Assembly (NCBI RefSeq): GCF_900142525.1
Contig: NZ_FRBD01000001.1
Coordinates: 205,436 to 269,435, forward strand
Direction: 5' to 3'
From: Xylanibacter ruminicola
GTDB taxonomy: Bacteria; Bacteroidota; Bacteroidia; Bacteroidales; Bacteroidaceae
Length of the DNA stretch: 64,000 nucleotides
The notes under the pieces are model-generated. The model did not search any database and had not been told where the DNA came from. It saw nothing but the letters and a program-made list of their open reading frames with translations. How positions within the stretch are numbered: the stretch's first letter is position 1; every line of letters begins with the position of its first letter. The position numbers and the translations under genes are program-made. This document shows, one piece after another, positions 26,116 through 36,240 of this stretch.

Positions 26116-27402
26116 ATGAAAATCTTACTATTAGGAAGTGGCGGACGTGAGCACGCCTTAGCTTGGAAAATTGCTCAGAGTGATAAATGCGAGAAACTCT
26201 ACATCGCACCAGGTAACGCAGGTACAGGCAATTGTGGCGAGAACGTAGCCATGAAGGCCGACGACTTTGAGGCTATCAAGAACTTTGTGGCCGAGAAAGG
26301 CGTAAACATGGTAGTAGTTGGTCCTGAAGATCCATTGGTAAAAGGTATCTACGACGAGCTGAAGGTTGACGAGCGCACCAAGAACGTGCCCGTTATCGGC
26401 CCATCAAAGGCAGGAGCCGTGCTCGAAGGCTCGAAGGATTTCGCCAAGGAGTTTATGATGCGCCACAACATACCTACAGCCCGCTATCAGACTTTTGACG
26501 GCGAGCATCTGGAGGAAGGGCTGAAGTTCCTTGAAACGCTCCAGGCTCCATACGTGCTGAAGGCCGACGGCCTCTGCGCTGGTAAGGGTGTGCTGATTCT
26601 ACCTACACTCGACGAGGCTAAGAAAGAGCTGAAGGAGATGCTGAGCGGCATGTTTGGAAATGCATCAAGTCGCGTGGTTATCGAGGAGTTTATGGCAGGT
26701 ATCGAGTGCTCTGTATTCGTACTGACCGATGGTAAGAACTACAAGATTCTGCCTGAGGCTAAGGACTACAAGCGTATTGGAGAGCACGATACAGGTTTGA
26801 ACACAGGCGGTATGGGAAGCGTAACACCAGTGCCATTTGCCACCAAGGAGTGGATGCAGAAGGTGGATGACCGCATTATCCGTCCTACCGTAGAAGGATT
26901 GGCTGCTGATGGCATCGACTACAAAGGCTTTATCTTCTTCGGACTCATCAACCGCACCAACACACCTACTGGCGAGCCAGAGCCATACGTGATAGAGTAC
27001 AACTGCCGTATGGGCGACCCAGAGACAGAGAGCGTGATGCTACGACTGAAGAGCGACATAGTAGACCTGTTTGAGGGTGTGGCCAATGGCGATCTGGACA
27101 AGCGCGCCATTGAGTTCGATGAGCGTGCAGCTGTATGCGTGATGCTGGTATCAGGCGGTTATCCTCAGGAGTACAAGAAGGGTTACCCCATCAAAGGCAT
27201 CGAAAACGTTGAGGGCTCAATCGTATTCCACAGCGGAACTGCACTGAAGGATGGCGAAGTGGTTACAGCAGGAGGTCGCGTTATCGCCGTTTCATCGTAC
27301 GGCAAGGACAAAGCCGAAGCACTGCAGAAATCATTCGAAGAGGCTCAGAAGATACAGTTTACCGACAAGTATTTCCGTCGCGACATTGGAGCCGACCTGT
27401 AA
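26116..27402 (+). CDS. purD: Phosphoribosylamine-glycine ligase
   Basis: A 428-residue cytoplasmic ATP-grasp enzyme, full length for PurD, joining phosphoribosylamine and glycine in purine synthesis. Recognisable features are the N-terminal [15 protein letters not shown], the VVVGPEDPL segment, the [17 protein letters not shown] loop, ATP-grasp [12 protein letters not shown] and the signature [10 protein letters not shown]. The start is 4 bases after the peptidase stop, so it is part of the same unit. Nothing odd is seen. Confidence 0.97.
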   Translation: MKILLLGSGGREHALAWKIAQSDKCEKLYIAPGNAGTGNCGENVAMKADDFEAIKNFVAEKGVNMVVVGPEDPLVKGIYDELKVDERTKNVPVIGPSKAGAVLEGSKDFAKEFMMRHNIPTARYQTFDGEHLEEGLKFLETLQAPYVLKADGLCAGKGVLILPTLDEAKKELKEMLSGMFGNASSRVVIEEFMAGIECSVFVLTDGKNYKILPEAKDYKRIGEHDTGLNTGGMGSVTPVPFATKEWMQKVDDRIIRPTVEGLAADGIDYKGFIFFGLINRTNTPTGEPEPYVIEYNCRMGDPETESVMLRLKSDIVDLFEGVANGDLDKRAIEFDERAAVCVMLVSGGYPQEYKKGYPIKGIENVEGSIVFHSGTALKDGEVVTAGGRVIAVSSYGKDKAEALQKSFEEAQKIQFTDKYFRRDIGADL

Positions 27403-27408
27403 AGCAGT

Positions 27409-28344
27409 ATGAGCAAGAAACATACACAGAACATAATAGCCGAGAGCCGTCATACATTGCCGATAACCATGATATATGGTATCGGCATATGGCTATTGGC
27501 TGGTTTAGTAAACAACGGATGGTGGATGCAGTTTGTGTGTTTCGCAGCATCGGTATATGCTATGATACACCTGAACAACGCCAACCTGATGATACGTATC
27601 TATAGCCGTTCTGTGTCAGCTGCCTACATCCTGCTAACGTGTGCTGCTGTATGGTTATTTCCATCAATCCATGGGGCGGTGATACAATTAGGTACCATAC
27701 TCGTACTGGCGCTGCTGTTTTCATGCTATCAGAACAAAGAAACACAAGGGCGGACTTTCTATATGTTCGCTATCATGAGTATCATCAGCATGCTAGAGCC
27801 GCATTATCTGCTATATATACCCATCATTTGGCTATTGATGGCAATAACCATGTACTCCATGTGTTTCCGCAACTTCATAGCGTCGATAATAGGCCTTATT
27901 ACGCCCTACTGGCTGTACGCAGGTTGGCAACTGCTAAATAACCCTGAAGACCCCAGCAAGGCGCTGGACATCTTTTCGAGATTCTCTGAGATGCCATGGA
28001 GCACCTACTATCAGGCGATTACTGAGCCACAGATACTCTATTTTGTATTGCTGGTTGTGCTATTCATGATTGGAGCCGTACACTTCTGGATAACCAGCTA
28101 TATGGACAAGATACGTGTACGCCAGATTTACACCAGTCTGATACTGCTCACCTTATATACCATATTATTATTAGCCTTACAGCCACACATGTTTGATGTG
28201 CTGATATATATGATGACAATAGCAATTAGCCCAATCATAGCTCACTTTGTATCGCTGACGCATACCAGAATGTCGAACATATTATTTATGGTGATGATGG
28301 TAGTCATCGTGTTACTAACAGGCATGAACCTATGGATTTCATAG
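27409..28344 (+). CDS. Multi-pass membrane protein of unknown function
   Basis: A 311-residue protein with about nine hydrophobic helices spread over its length and no signal peptide. Short loops include the motifs HLNNANLMIR and FRNFIASIIGL. I do not recognise a named family with certainty; similar conserved inner-membrane proteins occur in Bacteroidota. It starts 6 bases after purD and overlaps the DedA-like gene by 13 bases, so both are probably co-translated. Confidence 0.75.
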   Translation: MSKKHTQNIIAESRHTLPITMIYGIGIWLLAGLVNNGWWMQFVCFAASVYAMIHLNNANLMIRIYSRSVSAAYILLTCAAVWLFPSIHGAVIQLGTILVLALLFSCYQNKETQGRTFYMFAIMSIISMLEPHYLLYIPIIWLLMAITMYSMCFRNFIASIIGLITPYWLYAGWQLLNNPEDPSKALDIFSRFSEMPWSTYYQAITEPQILYFVLLVVLFMIGAVHFWITSYMDKIRVRQIYTSLILLTLYTILLLALQPHMFDVLIYMMTIAISPIIAHFVSLTHTRMSNILFMVMMVVIVLLTGMNLWIS

Positions 28345-28784
28345 TCAATCTACTATCGCAATACGGCTATTGGGGTATGTTGCTCGCAGCCTTCCTAGCA
28401 GGTAGCTTCTTCCCTTTCTCGAGCGAGGCAGTAATGGTGGCGCTGATGGCTACAGGACTGGACCCGTGGATGCTGATGATATACGGCACTGTGGGCAATG
28501 TGATGGGTAGCGTGTTTAACTACTGCGTGGGCCGAATGGGTAAGCTGGAGTGGATTGAGAAATATCTGCATGTAAAGAAACAAGATCTGGACAAAGCCCA
28601 TAAGTTTCTGGCCGGACGTGGTGCTTGGATGGGGTTCTTCGCCTTTCTGCCCGTTCTGGGTAGCGCCATCACCATCGCCCTGGGACTGATGCGATCGAAC
28701 GTCGTCATCACATTCATCGCCATTACACTGGGCAAGTTATTCCGTTATATTATCTTAATTTACGGAGCTGGTCTGTTTATATAA
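28332..28784 (+). CDS. DedA/YqaA-type (SNARE-associated/VTT) membrane protein
   Basis: A 150-residue protein with four to five helices. It has the YqaA/DedA pattern: an N-terminal re-entrant part (FLAGSFFPFSSEAVMVAL), a G-x-x-x-G-rich helix with GNVMGSVFNYCVGRMGK, and the later FFAFLPVLGSAITIALGLMR. The relatives act in membrane lipid (undecaprenyl phosphate or phospholipid) flipping and proton homeostasis. It overlaps the preceding membrane protein by 13 bases. The promoter for the next gene overlaps its 3' end. Confidence 0.85.
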   Translation: MDFIVNLLSQYGYWGMLLAAFLAGSFFPFSSEAVMVALMATGLDPWMLMIYGTVGNVMGSVFNYCVGRMGKLEWIEKYLHVKKQDLDKAHKFLAGRGAWMGFFAFLPVLGSAITIALGLMRSNVVITFIAITLGKLFRYIILIYGAGLFI

Positions 28785-28797
28785 AAGATTTTTGTGT

Positions 28798-28805
28798 AAC
28801 TTTGC
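28798..28805 (+). promoter_or_regulatory. -7 box (TAACTTTG) of the GT117 operon
   Basis: TAACTTTG 43 bases before the ATG of the GT117 gene. The -33 element is weak (TGTT/GTTT at 28775-28779) and lies in the last codons of the DedA-like gene. The leader would be about 40 bases. Confidence 0.55.
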
Positions 28806-28848
28806 ACCACTTATTTGGATTTTTAACGTTAAAGAATAAATATTTGTA

Positions 28849-31800
28849 ATGAAACAATTCAGGTTAGTAGACAACACCTTGGGCTGGTTAGCATTCTTTA
28901 TTGCAGCCTTTGTCTATTGTTCTACCATCGAGCCGACAGCCAGTTTCTGGGACTGTCCGGAATTTATCACCACTGGTTATAAATTGGAGATTGGTCACCC
29001 ACCAGGGGCACCATTCTTTATGCTTACAGCCAATTTATTTTCACAATTTACAAACGACCCAACACAGGTAGCACGCATGGTAAACACCATGAGCGCCCTG
29101 CTATCAGCTACATGTATTCTGTTCCTGTTCTGGACTATCACTCACCTGACCAGACGACTGCTTATCAGCAACTGGGATGAGTTGACTCTGCCAAAGATGG
29201 TAGCCATCGAGGCTTCAGGACTGGTTGGAGCACTGATATACACCTTTAGTGACACATTCTGGTTCTCGGCTGTTGAGGGAGAGGTATATGCCTACTCTTC
29301 AGCATTTACAGCTGTAGTATTCTGGCTGATACTGAAATGGGAAGATCAGGCCGACGAGCCTCACAGCGACCGTTGGCTGATACTGATTATGTATATGACA
29401 GGACTATCGATCGGTGTTCACCTGCTGAACCTGCTTTGTGTGCCTGCCATCGTACTGGTTTACTATTATCGTCGATTCCCTGATGCCAATCTAAAGGGGT
29501 CGCTCATCGCACTGGGCGTGTCGATAGTTATTCTGGCTGCCGTTCTTTATGGTGTAGTACCAGGTATCATCACCGTTGGCGGATGGTTCGAGTTGTTCTT
29601 TGTGAACACACTCGGCATGCCATTCAACACCGGAGAGATTATCTATATCTTCCTGCTGGTGGCTTGTGTTATCTGGGCTGTTTACGAGACTCAGACACAG
29701 AAGCACTCGCTGACCATACAGAATGTAGCTTTCCTGGCATCGGTTGGTATGCTGGGTATCCCATTCTACGGTTGGGGATGGAGTGCATTCTTCATTGGTG
29801 TAGTTGTATTGGCAGTACTTTGGTTCCTGCTTAAGTATACAGTTAACAAGCAGCCACTGATTACAGCTCGCATGAAGAACACCATGCTGCTCTGCATGCT
29901 GATGCTGATGATTGGCTACTCTAGCTATGCTTTGATAGTTATCCGTTCGTCGGCTAACCCACCAATGGACCAGAACTCTCCTGAGGATATCTTTACACTG
30001 GGCGACTATCTGGGACGCGAACAGTACGGTCAGCGCCCATTGTTCTATGGACCTGCCTACACTTCGCAGGTAGCACTCGAGCAGGAGGGCAACTACTGCA
30101 AGCCTGTTATGTCGAAGGGTAAGCCCGTATATCAGCGCAAAGAGAAAGCAAGCGCCGACGAGAAAGACTCGTACTTTGTAGTACGCACCAAAGATGAATA
30201 TAAGTATGCACAGAACATGCTCTTCCCACGTATGTACGATGCTGGTCACACAGCTGCCTACGAATCGTGGATGGGTGGTGTTGACGGTAGTCAGGTGCCT
30301 TATGACCGCTGCGGCGAGCAGATGATGGTGAAGGTGCCCAGTCAGCTGGAGAATATCCGTTTCTTCCTGAGCTATCAGTGCAACTTTATGTATTGGCGTT
30401 ACTTTATGTGGAACTTTGCCGGACGCCAGAATGATATTCAGGGCAACGGCGAGCTGGAGCATGGTAACTGGATTACAGGATTCTCGTTTATCGACAATCC
30501 TCGTCTGGGCGATCAGGATATGCTGCCTGAGGATTTGAAGCAGAACAAGGGACACAACGTGTTCTACTGCATGCCTTTGATTCTGGGATTGCTGGGACTC
30601 TTCTGGCAAGCTTGGTACACCCGTAAAAAGAAGGCTGTTGTAAACGGTCAGGAGAAGACTATCGACGATCCTATCGGCATACGCCAGTTCTGGGTTGTTT
30701 TCTTCCTGTTCTTCATGACAGGATTGGCTATCGTAGTTTATCTGAACCAGACGCCGATGCAGCCACGTGAGCGCGACTATGCTTATGCAGGTTCGTTCTA
30801 CGCCTTCGCTATCTGGTGTGGTATGGGTGTTGCAGCTATTATCGACTGGCTGAACCGCAAGATAAAGAAGGAATCACTAGTTCTTGCAGGACTAGTAGGA
30901 CTTGTATGCCTAGTTGTACCTATCCAGATGGCTAGCCAGACCTGGGATGATCACGACCGTTCGGGCCGTTATTGCTGCCGCGACTTCGGCCAAAACTATC
31001 TGATGACGCTGCAGGAAGAAGGTAATCCTATTATCTTCACCAATGGTGATAACGATACCTTCCCACTCTGGTACAATCAGGATACCGAGGGATTCCGTAC
31101 CGATGCGCGCGTATGTAACCTTTCATATCTGCAGACCGACTGGTATATCGACCAGATGCGTCGTCCGGCCTACGACTCCCCATCAGTGCCTATCACTTGG
31201 AGCCGACTGGAGTATTGCGCTGGCACCAACGAATATGTACAGGTTGACCCTTCGTTAAAGAGTCAGGTTGAGGAGCTGTATCGCCAGAATCCAGAGGAGG
31301 CTAAGAAGCAGTTCGGCGAAAAGCCATTCGAGCTTAAGAACATCCTGAAGAACTGGGTTCGCTCAACAAATAAGGATCTGCACGTGATTCCTACAGACAC
31401 TGTATTTGTAACCATCGATAAGGAAGCAGTAAAGAAGAGCGGCATGATGATGGCCAGCGATTCGATACCCGACCAGATGGTTATCTCGCTAAAGGGAAAG
31501 AACGCTCTATATAAGGGCGACCTGATGATGCTTGAAATGATTGCTCAGTGTAACTGGACTCGTCCTATCTACGTAGCAACGACTGTTGGCTCTGAAAACT
31601 ACATGAACTTGGGCGACAACTTCGTACAAGAGGGACTGGCCAACCGCATCACCCCATTCACCACCAACGCTCCTGGTGCCAAGAACTTCGACACAGAGAA
31701 AACGTATAACAACGTGATGAACAAATTTAAGTTCGGTGGTGTAGATAAACCTGGCGTATATCTCGATGAAACCGTAATGCGTATGTGCTACACTCACCGT

Positions 31801-32214
31801 CGCCTGCTGTCTCTGCTTGCAATGAATCTGGTTCAGGAAGGCAAGAACAAGAAGGCAATGGCAGTTCTTGACAAGTGCGAGAAGATGTTGCCAAGCTACA
31901 ACATTCCTCACGACTACCAAAGCGGATCAATGGATCTGGCTCGTGCATACGCATTGACCGGTCAGACCAAGAAGGCTCAGGAACTGATAGACCAGCTGTG
32001 GAACAAATCGACTGAATATATGAAATGGTATTGCTCACTCGACGGACAGCGTTTCGAGAGTTCACAGCAGGACTGCATGCTTCACATCTATATCCTGAAT
32101 CAGGTTCTCGACCTGCAATCAGCAGTTGACGAGAAGAAAGCCGAAGAAAAGGATAAGCAGTTCCAGACCATCAATAAGATTTACACTGCTAAGGGAGGAA
32201 CTTATGGTAATTAA
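28849..32214 (+). CDS. DUF2723 / GT117 (TMEM260-like) membrane glycosyltransferase with C-terminal TPR
   Basis: A 1121-residue protein. The first 340 residues hold about ten membrane helices with the family's early motif EPTASFWDCPEFI. Further helices lie around 560-720, with PMQPRERDYAYAGSFYAFAIW between. A soluble domain follows, then TPR-like helices (about 980-1110). The family is related to eukaryotic TMEM260 O-mannosyltransferases, so protein O-glycosylation using a lipid-linked sugar at the periplasmic side is a reasonable role but is inferred. It is the first gene of a unit with a polysaccharide deacetylase and GH3. Length is normal for the Bacteroidota form. Confidence 0.88.
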   Translation: MKQFRLVDNTLGWLAFFIAAFVYCSTIEPTASFWDCPEFITTGYKLEIGHPPGAPFFMLTANLFSQFTNDPTQVARMVNTMSALLSATCILFLFWTITHLTRRLLISNWDELTLPKMVAIEASGLVGALIYTFSDTFWFSAVEGEVYAYSSAFTAVVFWLILKWEDQADEPHSDRWLILIMYMTGLSIGVHLLNLLCVPAIVLVYYYRRFPDANLKGSLIALGVSIVILAAVLYGVVPGIITVGGWFELFFVNTLGMPFNTGEIIYIFLLVACVIWAVYETQTQKHSLTIQNVAFLASVGMLGIPFYGWGWSAFFIGVVVLAVLWFLLKYTVNKQPLITARMKNTMLLCMLMLMIGYSSYALIVIRSSANPPMDQNSPEDIFTLGDYLGREQYGQRPLFYGPAYTSQVALEQEGNYCKPVMSKGKPVYQRKEKASADEKDSYFVVRTKDEYKYAQNMLFPRMYDAGHTAAYESWMGGVDGSQVPYDRCGEQMMVKVPSQLENIRFFLSYQCNFMYWRYFMWNFAGRQNDIQGNGELEHGNWITGFSFIDNPRLGDQDMLPEDLKQNKGHNVFYCMPLILGLLGLFWQAWYTRKKKAVVNGQEKTIDDPIGIRQFWVVFFLFFMTGLAIVVYLNQTPMQPRERDYAYAGSFYAFAIWCGMGVAAIIDWLNRKIKKESLVLAGLVGLVCLVVPIQMASQTWDDHDRSGRYCCRDFGQNYLMTLQEEGNPIIFTNGDNDTFPLWYNQDTEGFRTDARVCNLSYLQTDWYIDQMRRPAYDSPSVPITWSRLEYCAGTNEYVQVDPSLKSQVEELYRQNPEEAKKQFGEKPFELKNILKNWVRSTNKDLHVIPTDTVFVTIDKEAVKKSGMMMASDSIPDQMVISLKGKNALYKGDLMMLEMIAQCNWTRPIYVATTVGSENYMNLGDNFVQEGLANRITPFTTNAPGAKNFDTEKTYNNVMNKFKFGGVDKPGVYLDETVMRMCYTHRRLLSLLAMNLVQEGKNKKAMAVLDKCEKMLPSYNIPHDYQSGSMDLARAYALTGQTKKAQELIDQLWNKSTEYMKWYCSLDGQRFESSQQDCMLHIYILNQVLDLQSAVDEKKAEEKDKQFQTINKIYTAKGGTYGN

Positions 32215-32238
32215 GAGTTAAGAGTTAAGAAGTTAAAA
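32212..32238. repeat. Heptad repeat (GAGTTAA) between GT117 and deacetylase genes
   Basis: Three to four degenerate copies of GAGTTAA/AAGTTAA fill the whole 24-base gap between the TAA stop and the GTG start. Confidence 0.85.
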
Positions 32239-32850
32239 GTGTTTATAGAACAACCGGCAATATACCTACGCTGGCTCTATCCTAGAGCATACTGGCGAAT
32301 GGACCGTCACGAAAGGTCAGTCTACCTGACTTTCGATGACGGCCCCATCCCAGAGGCTACACCGTTTATCCTCGACACACTGAAGGAGTTTGGTGTGCGT
32401 GCAACTTTCTTTATGGTAGGCGACAATGTGCGCAAATATCCTGAGCTATACAACCGTATACTAGCAGAGGGACATCAAGTGGGTAATCATACCCATAACC
32501 ACATTGGTGGATTGCGCCATTCAATAAAAGAATACAGCTACAACGTAGAAAAGGCCAATGCCTATATTCACAGCCATTATGTACGTCCGCCACATGGATG
32601 GATGCGTATGGCACAATATGCCTGGCTCAGCAGAAAGTACAAAATCGTGATGTGGGACCTAGTTACACGTGACTACTCTAAATGGATGACTGCCGAAGAT
32701 GTGGTCAATAATATAAAGAAGTACGCGCGCAATGGTTCAATCATCACATTCCACGACTCACTGAAGAGCATAGACAAGCTGAAAACAGCACTACCTGAGA
32801 GTCTGCAATGGCTAAAAGACCAAGGTTACAGCTTCAGAATATTTCCATAA
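32239..32850 (+). CDS. Polysaccharide deacetylase family protein (CE4/NodB fold)
   Basis: A 203-residue protein starting with GTG at 32239; no ATG precedes it and the residues MFIEQPAIYLRWLYP fit the family's normal N terminus. NodB motifs are visible: TFDDGP (Asp pair), HTHNH (metal His), RPPHG, and a late FHDS. Such enzymes remove N- or O-acetyl groups from peptidoglycan or other glycans. There is no signal peptide, so it may act in the cytoplasm or be exported unconventionally. The GTG start directly follows a heptad repeat. Confidence 0.92.
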   Translation: MFIEQPAIYLRWLYPRAYWRMDRHERSVYLTFDDGPIPEATPFILDTLKEFGVRATFFMVGDNVRKYPELYNRILAEGHQVGNHTHNHIGGLRHSIKEYSYNVEKANAYIHSHYVRPPHGWMRMAQYAWLSRKYKIVMWDLVTRDYSKWMTAEDVVNNIKKYARNGSIITFHDSLKSIDKLKTALPESLQWLKDQGYSFRIFP

Positions 32851-32868
32851 CATAAATATTAAACAACA

Positions 32869-35217
32869 ATGAAACAATTACTAACAACCTGCTTATTATC
32901 AGCAACATTCGTTATGACAACAAATGCTCAGCCACAACTTCGTGCAGATAATATCGACGAAGTTATCAAGGCAATGACCCTTGAAGAGAAAGCCAAACTG
33001 CTGGTTGGCGGTGCTAACAATTTCTTTAGCGCAAATGCTGTAGTTGGCGGTGAGGCCGACCTTGTGGCTGGAGCCGCAGGTACTTCACCAGCAATCCCAC
33101 GATTGGGCATACCCGCTACTGTACTAACCGACGGCCCTGCAGGAGTACGTATTAACCCAACACGTAAGGGTACTACCAAAACCTATTATGCTACAGCATT
33201 CCCTATCGGTTCGTGCTTGGCATCAACCTGGAACACCGAGCTGGTAAGCAAGGTGGGCGAGGCTATCGGAAACGAGACCAAGGAGTATCGCTGCGACGTC
33301 ATCTTAGGTCCTGGTATGAACCTGCATCGTAACCCACTCTGTGGTCGAAACTTCGAATACTATTCTGAGGATCCACTGCTAACGGGTAAGATTGCTGCTG
33401 CTTATATTCAGGGTGTACAGAGTCAGGGTGCAGGCGTAAGCGCCAAGCACTTTGCCATCAACTCGCAGGAAACTGATCGTACCGCAGTTGACGAGCGCGT
33501 TTCACAGCGTGCCGCACGAGAGCTATATCTACGCGGCTTCGAGATTGCTGTCCGCGAGAGTAATCCGTGGACCATTATGGCATCATATAATCAGGTAAAT
33601 GGTGAGTATTCTATGGGTAACCACGACCTGCTAACCAAGATTCTGCGTGAGGATTGGGGATTTAAAGGCATCGTGATGACAGACTGGATTGGTATCCGTC
33701 AAGGACTTACCACAGCCAGTGAGGTTCACGCAGGTAACGACCTGATGGAGCCTGGACAGCCAGCACAGATACAGGAGATCATCGACGCCGTAAAGAATGG
33801 TAAACTCGACATAGCCGATGTTGACCGCAACGTTCGCCGTATGCTTGAGTATATCGTAAAGACACCAAGCTTCCATAAGTATCCTGCATCAAACAATCCT
33901 GACTTCAAGGCTCACGCAGCCATCACACGTCAAAGTGCTGCCGAGGGTATCGTGATGCTGAAAAACAATGGTGCTCTGCCTTGGAAGAATGGTGCTGTCA
34001 AGACAGTAGCTCTATTCGGCGAGAACTCATACGACTTCTTGAGTGGTGGTACTGGTTCTGGTTGTGTTCATCCACCATACGTGGTTGATATGCTCGAAGG
34101 TCTGAAGAATGCTGGCATCAGCTCATCGGCTACTCTTACTGATATCTATCGCAAGTATATCGAGTTTGCCCGCGTAAAATTCCAAGCCGAGCGTCATCCT
34201 GCCAAATGGTTCCAGACAGAGATGATGGGCCAGCAGAAGTATCCAGAGATATCTATCGCCCCTATCGCTATCAATAAGGAGATTCAGGCTGCCGACGCCG
34301 CTATCATCACCATCGGACGTCAGGCAGGAGAGGGTATCGACCGCGATATCGACACAGAGTTCAACCTGATTCCCGAGGAGCGTAATCTGATTGTAGATGT
34401 ATGCAATGCATTCCATTCTGCAGGCAAGCCTGTCATCGTTATTATCAACTCGGGTAGCGTTATCGAGACTGCCTCTTGGAGCGGATACCCAGATGCTATC
34501 CTTTGTGCTTGGCAGCCAGGTATGGAGGGTGGTAATTCAATCGCCGACCTGCTGACCGGCAAAGTCAACCCATCTGGAAAGCTCACTATGACATGGCCTA
34601 TCGCTGCTACCGATCATGCTTCAACAAAGAACTTCCCTGGAAGTCTCGACGATTATACATTCAAGATGATGGTTGGTAACAAAGCACAGATTCCTGGCCA
34701 TGCATACACCAATCATGAGGAGGACATCTATGTAGGCTATCGCTACTTTGACACCTTCCAGAAGAACGTTGCTTACCCATTCGGTTTTGGATTGAGCTAC
34801 ACCACATTTACATTCTCAAAGCCAGTTGTCAAGGCTAAGGGTAAAGATGCTGTTGAAGTTAGCATTACCGTCAAGAATACCGGCAAAGTAAGTGGTAAGG
34901 AGGTTGCTCAGGTTTATGTTCAGGCTCCAGAAGGCAAACTTGAGAAGCCTACTCAGGAGTTAAAGGCATTTGCGAAGACTCGTGAGTTACAGCCAGGCGA
35001 GAGTCAGGTGCTCACAATGACAATCCCCGTGCGCGATCTGGCCAGCTTTGACGAGGCAAATAGCCAGTGGCTAACTGAAGCCGGTACTTACACCTTCCGT
35101 ATTGGCAACAGTAGCCGCGACATTGCAGCTACTGCAACAATAAAAATTGCAGAATATACAGAAAAGACGACTAACGCCCTTGCTCCTAAGCAGAAACTGA
35201 ATCTGCTTAAGAAATAA
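32869..35217 (+). CDS. Secreted GH3 beta-glucosidase/beta-xylosidase
   Basis: A 782-residue protein with a signal peptide ending near TNAQ (21). The (beta/alpha)8 domain (about 27-330) carries the nucleophile D272 in GIVMTDWIG. The alpha/beta sandwich (about 360-620) holds GRQAGEGIDRDID, where the acid/base region lies, and a C-terminal fibronectin-like domain follows (about 670-760). It cleaves non-reducing beta-glucosyl or beta-xylosyl ends in the periplasm. It is the last gene of its unit and ends in a very strong terminator. It could complement the GH31/GH2 operon in xyloglucan or beta-glucan use, which is inference. Confidence 0.94.
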   Translation: MKQLLTTCLLSATFVMTTNAQPQLRADNIDEVIKAMTLEEKAKLLVGGANNFFSANAVVGGEADLVAGAAGTSPAIPRLGIPATVLTDGPAGVRINPTRKGTTKTYYATAFPIGSCLASTWNTELVSKVGEAIGNETKEYRCDVILGPGMNLHRNPLCGRNFEYYSEDPLLTGKIAAAYIQGVQSQGAGVSAKHFAINSQETDRTAVDERVSQRAARELYLRGFEIAVRESNPWTIMASYNQVNGEYSMGNHDLLTKILREDWGFKGIVMTDWIGIRQGLTTASEVHAGNDLMEPGQPAQIQEIIDAVKNGKLDIADVDRNVRRMLEYIVKTPSFHKYPASNNPDFKAHAAITRQSAAEGIVMLKNNGALPWKNGAVKTVALFGENSYDFLSGGTGSGCVHPPYVVDMLEGLKNAGISSSATLTDIYRKYIEFARVKFQAERHPAKWFQTEMMGQQKYPEISIAPIAINKEIQAADAAIITIGRQAGEGIDRDIDTEFNLIPEERNLIVDVCNAFHSAGKPVIVIINSGSVIETASWSGYPDAILCAWQPGMEGGNSIADLLTGKVNPSGKLTMTWPIAATDHASTKNFPGSLDDYTFKMMVGNKAQIPGHAYTNHEEDIYVGYRYFDTFQKNVAYPFGFGLSYTTFTFSKPVVKAKGKDAVEVSITVKNTGKVSGKEVAQVYVQAPEGKLEKPTQELKAFAKTRELQPGESQVLTMTIPVRDLASFDEANSQWLTEAGTYTFRIGNSSRDIAATATIKIAEYTEKTTNALAPKQKLNLLKK

Positions 35218-35226
35218 GTGATAAAG

Positions 35227-35277
35227 AATAAAAAGAAATGAGGATGTGTTTATTGCACATCCTCATTTCTTTTTATT
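35227..35277. terminator. Strong bidirectional terminator between GH3 and Lrp
   Basis: A perfect 22-bp stem (35227-35248 and 35256-35277) with a 7-base loop and A/T-tract ends on both sides, so it works on either strand. It begins 10 bases after the GH3 stop and reaches over the TAA stop of the Lrp gene. Confidence 0.95.
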
Positions 35278-35755
35278 CAGCGACCTCTTCGTTAGTCAGA
35301 ATGTCGGCAATCGGCAGCTGGCGGTCAATCGCTGTATGGAATGAAATCAGCGTTTGACTACTAGAAAGCCCAAGAGGCTGTAGTTTATCGTGAATAATCG
35401 TCAACAGATGATGATTATTACGCGCATACAACTTTATAAACATATCGAAGTTACCTGTTGTGTAGTGACACTCCACAACCTCTGGTATCTGCTTCAGTTT
35501 CTCAAGCACCTCATCAAAACTTGCAGGATCCTTAAGATTCAATCCAATATATGCACAGGTCTCGTAACCGATCTTCTCGGGTTCAATCAAGAACTGAGAT
35601 CCTTTAAGCACACCCAAACTATTCAACTTCTGAATACGCTGGTGGATGGCTGCACCACTCACATTACATGCACGAGCCACTTCAAGAAAAGGTATGCGGG
35701 CATCGGCGGCTATCAGACTCAATATCTGTCTGTCAAGTTCGTCAATTTTTACCAT
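35273..35755 (-). CDS. Lrp/AsnC-family transcriptional regulator
   Basis: A 160-residue protein. The winged helix-turn-helix is residues 1-60 (DELDRQILSLIAADARI, then VSGAAIHQRIQKL), followed by the RAM effector-binding domain with GYETCAYIGLNL, VVECHYTTGNFDMFIKLYA and a C-terminal strand. Such regulators bind amino acids and form octamers. The start lies 8 bases after the second ExbD gene, so it may be cotranscribed with the TonB-energising genes. The stop codon is inside the shared terminator stem. Confidence 0.94.
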   Translation of the reverse strand: MVKIDELDRQILSLIAADARIPFLEVARACNVSGAAIHQRIQKLNSLGVLKGSQFLIEPEKIGYETCAYIGLNLKDPASFDEVLEKLKQIPEVVECHYTTGNFDMFIKLYARNNHHLLTIIHDKLQPLGLSSSQTLISFHTAIDRQLPIADILTNEEVAE

Positions 35756-35763
35756 AATAGCAG

Positions 35764-36240
35764 TTATTTTTTGATTTCAGTTGCATTATAATTTATCTTC
35801 AGGGCATAGGCCTGTTGCAGATTTCGCTTCACTTCACTAACAAGTCCCATTGGTGCTTGGCGATCAACACGTAGCGACACAGTCAATCGTGCTTGATTCT
35901 CAGCGCTCAGTCCACCACGAATATGCTCTATAAGGGCGGGAATGTCATCTGGGTTCACTATATTACCATTAAGCTGCACAGCCCAACGGCCACCTTTACT
36001 CCTTCCCTTCTTCTCTCCTTCTCTACCAATATAAATATTCACCACAGATTGCTTATTGGCAAGCTTCTGCACCTCAACACCTTCAGGAACCTGTAAACGT
36101 ACCTTCACCTCATCGCTACGCATGTGGGTAACAATCATAAAGAAGAACAGCACTGTAAAAATCAGGTCTGGCATCGAAGCCACATTAAGCGAAGGAACAC
36201 TTCTGCGACTCTGATGAAACATACTCTTCATCGGTCTCAT
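35764..36240 (-). CDS. exbD: ExbD/TolR-type biopolymer transporter (second copy)
   Basis: A 158-residue protein. The N-terminal cytoplasmic stretch is followed by one membrane helix (LNVASMPDLIFTVLFFFMIV), with the conserved Asp in the helix start as expected for ExbD, then a periplasmic domain. It overlaps the upstream ExbD by 4 bases. It works with ExbB and TonB to power outer-membrane TonB-dependent receptors. Two ExbD copies in one operon are usual in Bacteroidota. Confidence 0.92.
   Translation of the reverse strand: MRPMKSMFHQSRRSVPSLNVASMPDLIFTVLFFFMIVTHMRSDEVKVRLQVPEGVEVQKLANKQSVVNIYIGREGEKKGRSKGGRWAVQLNGNIVNPDDIPALIEHIRGGLSAENQARLTVSLRVDRQAPMGLVSEVKRNLQQAYALKINYNATEIKK

Noticed and set aside
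29491..30609. A 372-codon open frame opposite the GT117 gene
   Set aside because: Shadow frame, with no recognisable features.
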